From: Novosphingobium sp. CF614
GTDB taxonomy: Bacteria > Pseudomonadota > Alphaproteobacteria > Sphingomonadales > Sphingomonadaceae
DNA length: 64,000 nt
Assembly (NCBI RefSeq): GCF_900113255.1
Contig: NZ_FOOR01000002.1
Coordinates: forward strand, 401,516 to 465,515
Direction of reading: 5' to 3'
Shown here: piece by piece, positions 18,420 to 26,419 of the stretch
How the letters are laid out: every line of letters starts with the position of its first letter
How positions within the stretch are numbered: the first letter of the stretch is position 1
Made by a program: the position numbers and the translations under genes
The notes under the pieces: model-generated
Databases searched by the model: none
What the model was told of the DNA's origin: nothing
What the model saw: the letters and a program-made list of their open reading frames with translations, nothing else

Positions 18420-18797
18420 ATGTCCCTTACCGTCCTCATCACCGCCGCCCTCTTGGGCCAGTCGGCCTTCTCGCTCGCGGCAGAGCCGCCCGGCACGGCA
18501 AAGGCGCCCGATGTCGCTTACGAAGAGCTTGCGGCTGGCCGCTCCGACGCTGCGCTGCGCAAGCTGGAGGCAAGCGGTGCCGCGCAGTCGAACGATCCGG
18601 CCGCGCTGATAAACCTGGGCGCCGCCTATGCCGCCGCCGGCAAGACCGACAAGGCGATCGCAGCCTACCGCGCGGCGATTTCCAGTCGCGACCGCTACGA
18701 CCTGCAACTCGCCAACGGCACCTGGATGGATTCGCGCCTGGCCGCGCGCACCGCGCTCAAGAGCCTGCTGGCCGCGAACGCCCAGGCCTCGCGCTGA
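18420..18797 (+). CDS. Secreted tetratricopeptide-repeat protein
   Basis: 125 residues from ATG 18420, with GGAG 6 bases upstream. Signal peptide MSLTVLITAALLGQSAFSLA, then two TPR-like helical pairs (YEELAAGRSDAALRKLEAS; NDPAALINLGAAYAAAGKTDKAIAAYRAAI). A small periplasmic scaffold or partner protein. Divergent from the lipoprotein/TonB operon across a shared Pho-box-rich gap, so probably part of the same response. An in-frame ATG at 18384 is possible but would place 12 polar residues before the signal peptide. A hairpin terminator follows about 105 bases later. Confidence 0.75.
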   Translation: MSLTVLITAALLGQSAFSLAAEPPGTAKAPDVAYEELAAGRSDAALRKLEASGAAQSNDPAALINLGAAYAAAGKTDKAIAAYRAAISSRDRYDLQLANGTWMDSRLAARTALKSLLAANAQASR

Positions 18798-18902
18798 GTC
18801 CGCCGACGCGGGTTTCCGACCCGGCGCCGGTGCCCGCGCGGTCCTGTTCCGCCACCCTTCCGGTCGCGCCACATTATAAGAATTACTGTGCTTTCGGGGA
18901 GT

Positions 18903-18937
18903 GGAAGGCGTCGGCATTGTCCGGCGCCTTCTCTTTT
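18903..18937 (+). terminator. Rho-independent terminator
   Basis: Stem GAAGGCGTCGG / CCGGCGCCTTC around a short CATTGT loop, followed by TCTTTT. It lies between the TPR gene and virB2 and isolates the secretion cluster from the upstream transcript. Confidence 0.75.
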
Positions 18938-19050
18938 GTCGTAAACTTGCAATGAATCCATTGAGCTGCAACAAGTATGTAAATTTGGCCACGGCCTCGT
19001 CACACACTTGTCATCAGCGTGGCGCAGTGGGCGCTCATATGGAGGGCATG

Positions 19051-19392
19051 GTGATTCGACACACTCAAATTTCGCGCCGCGGGTTTCGCGGAATTTCCGC
19101 CGTTCTCGCCGCTGCCTGGGCAGTGCTCAGCCCTTCCCTGGCCCAAGCCCAGGCGGTGGCGCGCGACCCCGCCGGTTCGGGCCCGATCGTCGCCGCGCTC
19201 GGCTGGTTGCAGGGCACGCTGCTCGGCAACGTGGCCACCGCGGTCGCGGTCATGGCGGTGGCGGCGGTGGGCTTCATGATGCTGACCGGCCGGATGAACT
19301 GGCGCTTCGGCGCCACCGTCATCATCGGCGTGTTCATCCTGTTCGGCGCCGGCGCGATCGTCTCGGGCATCCAGTCGGCGGCAGTGGGCTGA
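19051..19392 (+). CDS. virB2: VirB2-like pilin of type IV secretion system
   Basis: Major T4SS pilus subunit (TrbC/VirB2 family). About 113 residues: cleaved leader with a twin-Arg stretch (ISRRGFRGISAV), processing after SLAQAQA, then two hydrophobic helices (NVATAVAVMAVAAVGFMMLTG and FGATVIIGVFILFGAGAIV) joined by a short polar loop, the standard VirB2 topology. Start: GTG 19051 is 5 bases from GGAGG (19041-19045); the ATG at 19048 is only 2 bases away and less likely. First gene of a tight virB operon. Confidence 0.88.
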   Translation: MIRHTQISRRGFRGISAVLAAAWAVLSPSLAQAQAVARDPAGSGPIVAALGWLQGTLLGNVATAVAVMAVAAVGFMMLTGRMNWRFGATVIIGVFILFGAGAIVSGIQSAAVG

Positions 19393-19402
19393 GGGCGGGG
19401 TG

Positions 19403-19684
19403 ATGGCCCTCGCGCGCTATCCCGTCCACCGCGCGCTCACGCGGCCGCAGATGTTCGCGGGAGTGACATACAGCTTCTTTATCATCAACGCCGCGGTGAC
19501 GACGGAGATATTCCTCATCACCAAGAGCTTCTGGGCGCTGCCCGCGGCGCTCGCGATCCACGGGGCGGGCTACCTCGCATGCTTGCGCGAACCCCGGGTG
19601 TTCGACTTGTGGATCGCCAAGGTCAGCAGATGTCCCCGCGTCGCCAACTGGCAGCGCTGGGGCTGCAACAGCTACGCGCCCTGA
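19403..19684 (+). CDS. virB3: VirB3-like inner-membrane T4SS protein
   Basis: 93 residues with the VirB3 pattern: short N-terminus containing HRALTRPQMFAGV, two membrane helices (VTYSFFIINAAVTTEIFLI and FWALPAALAIHGAGYLACL), and the tail EPRVFDLW, a hallmark of VirB3. It joins VirB4 at the inner-membrane platform. Begins 10 bases after the virB2 stop, with a G-rich site; a GTG codon directly before the ATG is also possible. Confidence 0.9.
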   Translation: MALARYPVHRALTRPQMFAGVTYSFFIINAAVTTEIFLITKSFWALPAALAIHGAGYLACLREPRVFDLWIAKVSRCPRVANWQRWGCNSYAP

Positions 19685-19706
19685 GCGGCGGCTGGGAAGG
19701 GAAATC

Positions 19707-22151
19707 ATGGCCAAGAGCATGAAATCGCCGCTGAAGGGCCCGATGGCGAGATTTGCCGCGAAGGAAGTCCTCGCCGGCGACCGGCTGCCTTACGCCGCCC
19801 TGGTCGACGAGAACGTGGTGCTGCTGCGCGACGGTTCGGTGATGGTTTCGCTGATGGTTCCCGGTTTCGCCTTCGAGACGGCGGATACCGACGAGCTGAA
19901 CGCCCATGTCGCCACGCGCGAGGTGCTGCTGCGCTCCTCGCTCGATGCACGCTTCGTGCTTTATCACCACGTCATCCGGCGCCGTGTCGAGATCGAACTC
20001 GATGGACACTTCGAGGATCCCCTGGCCGCGCACATCGACGCGCGCTGGCGGGCGCGGACCGGTTCGGGCGCGCTCTTCGTCAACGACCAGTTCATCACCC
20101 TGGTGCGCCGCCCCGCGCGCGGCAAGGCGGGCTGGGCGGACAAGCTTTCACGCCTGATGAAGAACAAGGGACACGTTCCGGCCGATGCCGATCCCGCCGA
20201 CGTGCGCGCCTTGCGCGCCGCCGCATCCGCCATGGTTGCCTCGCTGGGGGCCTATGGCGCGCGCCTGCTGGGCGACTACCAGGGCCAGGCCGGCGCGTGC
20301 TCGGAAGTGCTCGAACTGCTGAGCGCGCTCTACAACGGCGAGATGCGCCCGGTGCGCCGCCCCGCCGAGGACACCGACATCGGCCACATGCTGCCCTACC
20401 GCCGCGTCAGCTTCGGGATGGACGCGCTTGAACTGCGCGGCGCCAATGGCAGCGCGTTCGGTTCGATCGTGTCGCTCAAGGACTATCCCGATTCGACCGC
20501 GCCCGGCCTTACCGACGCGCTGCTGCGGCTTCCTTGCGAATTGGTGCTGACCGAAACTTATGCCCCGTGCGACCGCCAGATCGCCCGCGAGCGCATCGAC
20601 CTTGCCATCCGCCGGCTGCGTTCCGCCGACGAGGAAGCCATGGCCGAGCGCCGCGAGATGAGCGCCGCGCGCGATTCGCTGGGCACCGGCGCGGTGGGCT
20701 TCGGCGATCATCACCTTTCCGTGCTGGTCCGGGCCGATTCGCTCGACGCGCTTGACGAGGTGACGGCGCTGTGCGCCGCCGCGCTGGCCGATGCCGGCGC
20801 CGTCGCCGTGCGCGAGGAGGTCAACCTGGAGCCCGCCTTCTGGGGGCAGTTGCCGGGCAACGAATCGTTCATCGTGCGCCGGGCGCTGATTTCCAGCGCC
20901 AACATGGCCTGCTTCGGCAGCCTGCACGGCTTCGCCATGGGCCAGGCCAGCGGCAATCACTGGGGCGACGCGGTAACGCTGCTGGCCACGACCAGCGCAA
21001 CCCCGTTCTTCTTCAACTTTCACCAGGGCGACCTTGGTAACTTCACTGTCATCGGTCCCTCGGGTTCCGGTAAGACGGTTGTCATGAACTTCCTTGCCGC
21101 CCAGGCGCAGAAGTTCGCGCCCCGCACCATCCTGTTCGACAAGGATCGCGGCGCCGAAGTATTCCTGCGCGGCATCGGCGGCACGTACAGCCGCGTCGCC
21201 GCCGGCCACCCGACCGGCTTCAACCCGCTCGCGCTGCCCGACAATGCCGCCAACCGCGCGTTCCTGCGCGACTGGCTGGGCGTCCTGCTCGAAGCGAAAG
21301 GGCCGGAGGAGCTGGCCACGATCGCCGGCGCGGTCGACGCCGCCTATGCCAACGATCCCTCGCTGCGCCGCCTCTCGCACTTCCGCGAGCTGCTGGCGGG
21401 CGCGCGCCGGCCCGAGCCGGGCGACCTGGCCGGCCGTCTCGACGCCTGGCTCGTCGCCGGTCCCAATGGCGGCGGCGAGCACGGCTGGCTGTTCGACAAC
21501 CAGCAGGACCGGCTCGACCTGTCCTCGCGGGTGCTCGGTTTCGACATGACCGCGCTGCTGGAAAGCCCGCGCCTGCGCACGCCGGTGATGATGTACTTGT
21601 TCCACCGCATCGAGGAACGCCTCGATGGCGAGCCGACGATGATCCTGATCGACGAGGGCTGGAAGGCGCTCGACGACGAGGTCTTCGCCGCGCGCATCCG
21701 CGATTGGCTCAAGACGCTGCGCAAGCGCAACGCGCTGGTCGGCTTCGCCACCCAGTCGGCGCGCGACGCGCTGGACAGCAGGATCGCCACCGCGCTGGTC
21801 GAGCAGACCGCGACGATGATCTTCATGCCCAACGCCCGCGCCCGCTACGAGGATTACTGCGAAGGCTTCGGCCTTTCGCAGCACGAACTCGACGTGATCC
21901 GCACATTGCCCGCGCACTCGCGCTGCTTCCTGATCCGCCAGTCGGACGCCTCGGTGGTGGTGCGGCTCGATCTTTCGGGCATGCCTGAGGTGCTCACCGT
22001 GCTTTCCGGCCGCGAAAGCACCGTGCGCAAGCTGGACCAGCTGCGCGAACGCTATGGCGACCAGCCCTCGGCCTGGTATCCGGCGCTCACCGGCATGCAG
22101 TGGCCGGGCGATGCCGAGGACGGCGAGCTGTGGATCCAGGCGGCCGAGTGA
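19707..22151 (+). CDS. virB4: VirB4 T4SS ATPase
   Basis: 814-residue AAA+ ATPase that powers pilus assembly and secretion at the inner membrane. Ordinary length for VirB4. Walker A IGPSGSGKTVVMN at about residues 448-460, with the upstream HQGDLGNFTVIG strand; Walker B MILIDEGWKAL near 645; a further motif FATQSARDALDS. Strong ribosome site GGGAAGGGAAATC before the ATG. The largest and most conserved gene of the cluster. A complete coding sequence with intact motifs argues that the system is functional, not a relic. Confidence 0.96.
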   Translation: MAKSMKSPLKGPMARFAAKEVLAGDRLPYAALVDENVVLLRDGSVMVSLMVPGFAFETADTDELNAHVATREVLLRSSLDARFVLYHHVIRRRVEIELDGHFEDPLAAHIDARWRARTGSGALFVNDQFITLVRRPARGKAGWADKLSRLMKNKGHVPADADPADVRALRAAASAMVASLGAYGARLLGDYQGQAGACSEVLELLSALYNGEMRPVRRPAEDTDIGHMLPYRRVSFGMDALELRGANGSAFGSIVSLKDYPDSTAPGLTDALLRLPCELVLTETYAPCDRQIARERIDLAIRRLRSADEEAMAERREMSAARDSLGTGAVGFGDHHLSVLVRADSLDALDEVTALCAAALADAGAVAVREEVNLEPAFWGQLPGNESFIVRRALISSANMACFGSLHGFAMGQASGNHWGDAVTLLATTSATPFFFNFHQGDLGNFTVIGPSGSGKTVVMNFLAAQAQKFAPRTILFDKDRGAEVFLRGIGGTYSRVAAGHPTGFNPLALPDNAANRAFLRDWLGVLLEAKGPEELATIAGAVDAAYANDPSLRRLSHFRELLAGARRPEPGDLAGRLDAWLVAGPNGGGEHGWLFDNQQDRLDLSSRVLGFDMTALLESPRLRTPVMMYLFHRIEERLDGEPTMILIDEGWKALDDEVFAARIRDWLKTLRKRNALVGFATQSARDALDSRIATALVEQTATMIFMPNARARYEDYCEGFGLSQHELDVIRTLPAHSRCFLIRQSDASVVVRLDLSGMPEVLTVLSGRESTVRKLDQLRERYGDQPSAWYPALTGMQWPGDAEDGELWIQAAE

Positions 22152-22158
22152 CCCCGTC

Positions 22159-23388
22159 ATGAGCGCCGCCTGCGAACAGCTTACCGAAGTCGCTTCCGCC
22201 GGAGTCTCCCCAGCGCTGCGCGCGGTGGACTGCGTGGCCAACGAGATGGCCGCCAGCGCGTTCGGCCGCCTGTTCGGCGCGGGCGGGGCGATGGGGCCGG
22301 TGCTGACCATCCTGCTCACGCTCTACATCGCCTTCTTCGCCTTCTCGCTGCTGACCGGCCGCACCAGCCTGGGTGTCTCGGCGCTGACCCCGCGCATGCT
22401 GCGCCTGGGCGTCGTGCTGACGTTCGCGACCAGCTGGATCGCCTATCAGGGCGTGGTCTGGAACCTCGCGATCGGCGGGCCGGACTGGATCGCCGCGCTG
22501 CTGATGGGCGCCAAGGGCTCGGCCACGCAGCTCTTCGGCGATCGCATCGATATCGTGTTCGGCGCGATCAACGATATTTCCCAGGCTTCCGCCGGAGAGG
22601 GCGCGGCGCCCTCTGGCGGCCCGGCTTCGGCCCAAGGCCTGTTCACGCCCGAAAGCGTGATGTGGATGGGCGCGCTGCTGCTGCTGCTCGGCACCGTGGG
22701 CGTGCTGCTCACCGCGCGCATCGCGCTGGCGGTGCTGCTGGCGGTCGGCCCCATCTTCGTCGTGCTGGCGCTGTTTGGCGGTACGCGGGGGCTCACCGTC
22801 GGCTGGCTGCGCGGCGTCGTGCTGACCGCGGTCACCCCGCTGTTCGTCGTCCTGGGCGGCGGCATCACCCTGGAACTGCTGGTGCCGATCATCAACCAGC
22901 TGGTCCAGAGCGCCAACATGGGCGAGCTTGACGGACGCGCCGCGATGGCCTTGTTCCTGGTCGCGTCCGTGCACGTCGCGCTGATGGTCATGATCGTCAA
23001 GGTCGCGGCGACGATGGTTTCGGGCTGGCGGGTCTTCGGTCTTGCCGGCAGCGACGACGAGCGCTCCAGCGGCGCGCGCGGCGGACAGGACACGGCGCCG
23101 GCTCCGGCGGCCTCGATGCCCACGTCGAGCCCGCTCGCGGCGACGCAGCAGCGCCGTGCCCCCGTGGTTGCCGCCAGTGCGGCGGCCATGGGGGATGCCG
23201 CTTATCACGAGAGTAATGCCGCAATGCGTTCAAGCGAGCGCCGAACCGTGGTAACGCAAGTGACCGGCGGCGGAATCGAACCACTTCGCCACGGGGAGAA
23301 TGGAACGCGCGCGCGGGGGATCGGCAGCCGGTTTCGCAGCGCGTCGAACGATACCGGCAAGCTGCCGGCGAAGGAGAAGACACGATGA
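22159..23388 (+). CDS. virB6: VirB6/TrbL-like T4SS membrane channel protein
   Basis: 409-residue polytopic inner-membrane protein. Hydrophobic segments include ILLTLYIAFFAFSLLTG, LLLLLGTVGVLLTARIALAVLLA and GWLRGVVLTAVTPLFVVLGGG, with a central loop rich in Ala/Gly/Pro. The motif LAVGPIFVVLALF is typical of the VirB6 core. The C-terminal 100 residues are polar and low-complexity. ATG 22159 is 7 bases after the virB4 stop; the gene ends by overlapping virB9 as ATGA. The virB5 gene normally found between virB4 and virB6 is absent. Confidence 0.88.
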   Translation: MSAACEQLTEVASAGVSPALRAVDCVANEMAASAFGRLFGAGGAMGPVLTILLTLYIAFFAFSLLTGRTSLGVSALTPRMLRLGVVLTFATSWIAYQGVVWNLAIGGPDWIAALLMGAKGSATQLFGDRIDIVFGAINDISQASAGEGAAPSGGPASAQGLFTPESVMWMGALLLLLGTVGVLLTARIALAVLLAVGPIFVVLALFGGTRGLTVGWLRGVVLTAVTPLFVVLGGGITLELLVPIINQLVQSANMGELDGRAAMALFLVASVHVALMVMIVKVAATMVSGWRVFGLAGSDDERSSGARGGQDTAPAPAASMPTSSPLAATQQRRAPVVAASAAAMGDAAYHESNAAMRSSERRTVVTQVTGGGIEPLRHGENGTRARGIGSRFRSASNDTGKLPAKEKTR

Positions 23389-24230
23389 AGCGCCGCAAGG
23401 CTCCCGTTCTCGCGCCCGTTCTCGCGATGGCCGCGATGCTTGCTGTTACGCTGGCCGCGCCCGCCCGCGCGGACGACGACCGGCTCGTCGAGCACACCTA
23501 CAGCGACAAGGAAGTCGTGCGGATCGAAGGCAAGGCCGGGATCCAGGCGGCGATCGCTTTCGGTGACGGCGAATCGATCGAGAATGTCGCGGTCGGCGAT
23601 TCGCAGACCTGGCAGATCACGCCGAACAAGCGGGCCGACCTGCTCTTCGTCAAGCCGCTGGAAGCCGCCGCGCGCACCAACATGACGGTGATAACCAACC
23701 GCCACACCTATTTCTTCGATCTTGTCGCCTCGCCCAAGGCCAAGCCGCTCTACATGCTGCGCTTCACCTACAAGGATCCCAAGAAGGACACCGGCAAGGC
23801 CGCGCCGCGCATCGATGCCGCGCCGGGTGCCGCCCTCGCGGAACTCGATCCGGCCGAGCAGGCGCTGGCCGCCGGCGATCCTTCGGAGCTGCCCGCCGAT
23901 CCAACCACGCTCAATTTCGCCTGGAAGCGCACCGGATCGGCCAGGCTGCTGCCCTCGCGCGTCTACGACGACGGCAACGCCACCTACCTGCTCTGGCCCG
24001 AGAAGTCGGCGGTTCCGGCGATCCTGGTCCAGAACGAGAAGGGTGAGGAAGGCCCGATCAACTACGCCGTGCGCGGCACCACGATCGTGATTTCCGAAGT
24101 GCCCAGGAAGATCATCCTGCGCGCCGGGCGTGCCTTCGCCGAACTGGAGAACGCCCGCGACGATGCCGCCTCGGCCAAGGCGGCGATGGCCGCGAACACG
24201 CCGAACCTCACGACAATACAGGGGAACTGA
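23385..24230 (+). CDS. virB9: VirB9-like T4SS outer-membrane core protein
   Basis: 281 residues (TrbG/VirB9 family). Signal peptide cut after APARA; N-terminal domain with VEHTYSDKEVVRIEG and the conserved NRHTYFFDL turn; C-terminal domain with YDDGNATYLLWPE and VISEVPRKIILRAG, which match the VirB9 domain that packs against VirB10 in the outer-membrane ring. Normally VirB7 lipoprotein stabilises VirB9; no virB7 is visible in the cluster. Translationally coupled to virB6. Confidence 0.93.
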   Translation: MKRRKAPVLAPVLAMAAMLAVTLAAPARADDDRLVEHTYSDKEVVRIEGKAGIQAAIAFGDGESIENVAVGDSQTWQITPNKRADLLFVKPLEAAARTNMTVITNRHTYFFDLVASPKAKPLYMLRFTYKDPKKDTGKAAPRIDAAPGAALAELDPAEQALAAGDPSELPADPTTLNFAWKRTGSARLLPSRVYDDGNATYLLWPEKSAVPAILVQNEKGEEGPINYAVRGTTIVISEVPRKIILRAGRAFAELENARDDAASAKAAMAANTPNLTTIQGN

Positions 24231-24233
24231 CAG

Positions 24234-25343
24234 ATGGCGCCCAACTCCTCCATTCGTGAGCGCATCGCGCCCGGCACCGGCACCGATCCGCGCGACGGCG
24301 AGGGTGCGCAGGTCATCGATCTCGCCACCCGCAGCGTGCTGCCGCAGGTTACGCAGCGCAAGCGCGCCGACGGGCTGGGCCTTGCCGCCGGCGTGCTGAT
24401 CGTGGCGGCGCTGGGCGGCCTCACCTTGTGGTCGATGGATTCGGTGCGCAGCGGCAAGGTCGATACCGCTCCCGGCCAGCCGGCCGACGCGGCATCGCAG
24501 CTCGGCGTGCCGGTTCCCGCCCCCGCAGCCCTGCCGGCACCGGAACAGAAGCCCGCCGCCGCGCCCGCCGAATTGCCGGCACCGGCCCCCGCCCCGGTGC
24601 TGGCGGCGCCGCCCGCGACCAATCCGGCGGCCGGGCTCCAGGCGAACCGCTATGCCAACCCCACCGTGGTCTTCGACGCCGGAACGGGTGCTGCCGGCGC
24701 CGCGCCGATCGCCGGTCCCGCCGGAGAGGCCAAGGCCAGCGGCAACGCCAACGACGATTTCTCCGCGCGCCTGGCCGGCTCGGGCACGACCGCCGCGGCG
24801 GCGCGCTCGTTCGATCCGGCCACCACGGTGACGCAAGGCACGCTGATCCCGGCGGTGCTGGAAACCGCGATCGACACCGACGTGCCCGGCTATGTGCGCG
24901 CCATCGTTTCCACCGACGTGCGCAGCTTCGATGGCCGGCACGTCCTCGTCCCGCGCTCGTCGCGCCTGATCGGCCAGTACAAGAGCGGGCTGACCGCGGG
25001 CCAGAAGCGCGCCTACGTGATCTGGACCCGCCTGATCCGTCCGGACGGCGTCTCGGTGAACCTCGGTTCGCCCGCCATCTCCTTCGGCGGCGAGACCGGC
25101 CTTGCCGGCAAGGTCAACAGCCACTTCTTCGAACGCTTCGGTTCCGCCATGCTGCTCTCGGTCGTCGGCGGCCTCAGCTCGATCGCTTCGAGCGGCGCCA
25201 GCGTGGTGGTCGGTGGCGGCCAGTCGGCGGCGGCGGCGGCGGTCCAGAACAGTTCCAGCGTCGGCCCGACGATCCGCGTCCGCCAGGGCGAGCCGATCCG
25301 GGTCTTCACCGCCAAGGACCTGGACTTCAGCCAGGTCAAGTGA
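24234..25343 (+). CDS. virB10: VirB10-like T4SS energy-sensing scaffold
   Basis: 369 residues spanning both membranes. Cytoplasmic N-terminus, one membrane helix near residues 44-64 (LAAGVLIVAALGGLTLWSM), a Pro/Ala-rich periplasmic linker (about 80-130), and a C-terminal beta-barrel domain with TLIPAVLETAIDTDVPGYV, RSSRLIGQYKSGLTAGQKR and the final GEPIRVFTAKDLDFS. These are standard VirB10/TrbI blocks. Begins 3 bases after the virB9 stop. Confidence 0.95.
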   Translation: MAPNSSIRERIAPGTGTDPRDGEGAQVIDLATRSVLPQVTQRKRADGLGLAAGVLIVAALGGLTLWSMDSVRSGKVDTAPGQPADAASQLGVPVPAPAALPAPEQKPAAAPAELPAPAPAPVLAAPPATNPAAGLQANRYANPTVVFDAGTGAAGAAPIAGPAGEAKASGNANDDFSARLAGSGTTAAAARSFDPATTVTQGTLIPAVLETAIDTDVPGYVRAIVSTDVRSFDGRHVLVPRSSRLIGQYKSGLTAGQKRAYVIWTRLIRPDGVSVNLGSPAISFGGETGLAGKVNSHFFERFGSAMLLSVVGGLSSIASSGASVVVGGGQSAAAAAVQNSSSVGPTIRVRQGEPIRVFTAKDLDFSQVK

Positions 25344-25349
25344 CGCATC

Positions 25350-26396
25350 ATGGCGAATGTCCTTACCTTGCAGCCGGAGCGTGCTTCGGCGCCCATAACC
25401 ATGGCTGAACCCGACGCGCCGGCGCCGCGCAGCGTCTATCTCGATGCCTACCTGGCGCCCCTGCGCCCCTGGCTCGAGCGCGAGAGCGTTACCGAAATCC
25501 TGGTCAACCGCCCGGGCGAGATCTGGATCGAGGACGGCGCGCACCCGGGGGCCGCCATGCAGCGTATCGCGCTGCCGGAAATGGACGATCGCCTGCTCCA
25601 GCGCCTTGCCGAACAGGTCGCGCGGATCAGCCACCAGGGCATCAACCGCGAACACCCGTTGCTTGCGGCGACCCTGCCGGCCTACGGCAACCAGTCGGGC
25701 GCGCGCATCCAGCTGATCGGGCCGCCGGCGACCCGGGCCAACTGGGCGATGGCGATCCGCCGCCATCGCCTGCTCGAACTGCCGCTCGACGCCTATGATC
25801 GCGGCCCGATCGCGCCCGCGCGCGAAGAGCCGGCGCCCGATCCCATGGCCGAGCCGATCGCCTTCCTGCGCGATGCCATCCGCCGCCGCCGCACGATCCT
25901 GATTTCGGGGGGCACGTCGACCGGCAAGACCACCTTCCTCAATGCCATGCTTTCGGAAATTCCGGAGCACGAGCGCGTCGTGCTGGTGGAGGATACGGCC
26001 GAACTGCGGCTGCCCGGCGCCAACGGGGTCGGCCTGATCGCGGTCAAGGGCGAGCTGGGCGAAGCCAAGGTTTCGGCCAACGACCTGCTGCAGGCCGCCT
26101 TGCGCCTCCGGCCCGACCGGATCGTGCTGGGCGAGCTGCGCGGATCCGAGACGGTCAGCTTCCTGCGCGCGATCAATACCGGCCACCCCGGATCGTTCTC
26201 CACCGTCCACGCCAACAGCCCGCGCGGGGCGCTGGAGCAGATCGCGCTGATGGCGATGCAGACCGGCATCGGCCTGACCCGCGCCGAGACGCTGGAATAC
26301 GCGGCCTCGGTGATCGACATCGTCGTCCAGCTCGACCGCCTGGAAGGCAAGCGCGGGATCAGCGCGATCGCGGAGAGCCGCTCGCTGGTGCAGTGA
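25350..26396 (+). CDS. virB11: VirB11 T4SS hexameric ATPase
   Basis: 348-residue traffic ATPase at the cytoplasmic base of the apparatus. N-terminal domain with EILVNRPGEIWIE; Walker A ISGGTSTGKTTFLNA near residues 184-198; Asp box VVLVEDTAEL; Walker B RPDRIVLGELRG; His box NTGHPGSFSTVHANS. All family motifs are intact. Last gene of the operon, convergent with ppx only 23 bases away. No relaxase, coupling protein (VirD4) or effector gene follows. Confidence 0.95.
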   Translation: MANVLTLQPERASAPITMAEPDAPAPRSVYLDAYLAPLRPWLERESVTEILVNRPGEIWIEDGAHPGAAMQRIALPEMDDRLLQRLAEQVARISHQGINREHPLLAATLPAYGNQSGARIQLIGPPATRANWAMAIRRHRLLELPLDAYDRGPIAPAREEPAPDPMAEPIAFLRDAIRRRRTILISGGTSTGKTTFLNAMLSEIPEHERVVLVEDTAELRLPGANGVGLIAVKGELGEAKVSANDLLQAALRLRPDRIVLGELRGSETVSFLRAINTGHPGSFSTVHANSPRGALEQIALMAMQTGIGLTRAETLEYAASVIDIVVQLDRLEGKRGISAIAESRSLVQ

Positions 26397-26419
26397 GCGG
26401 CATCACGCCGCCGCGTGGC

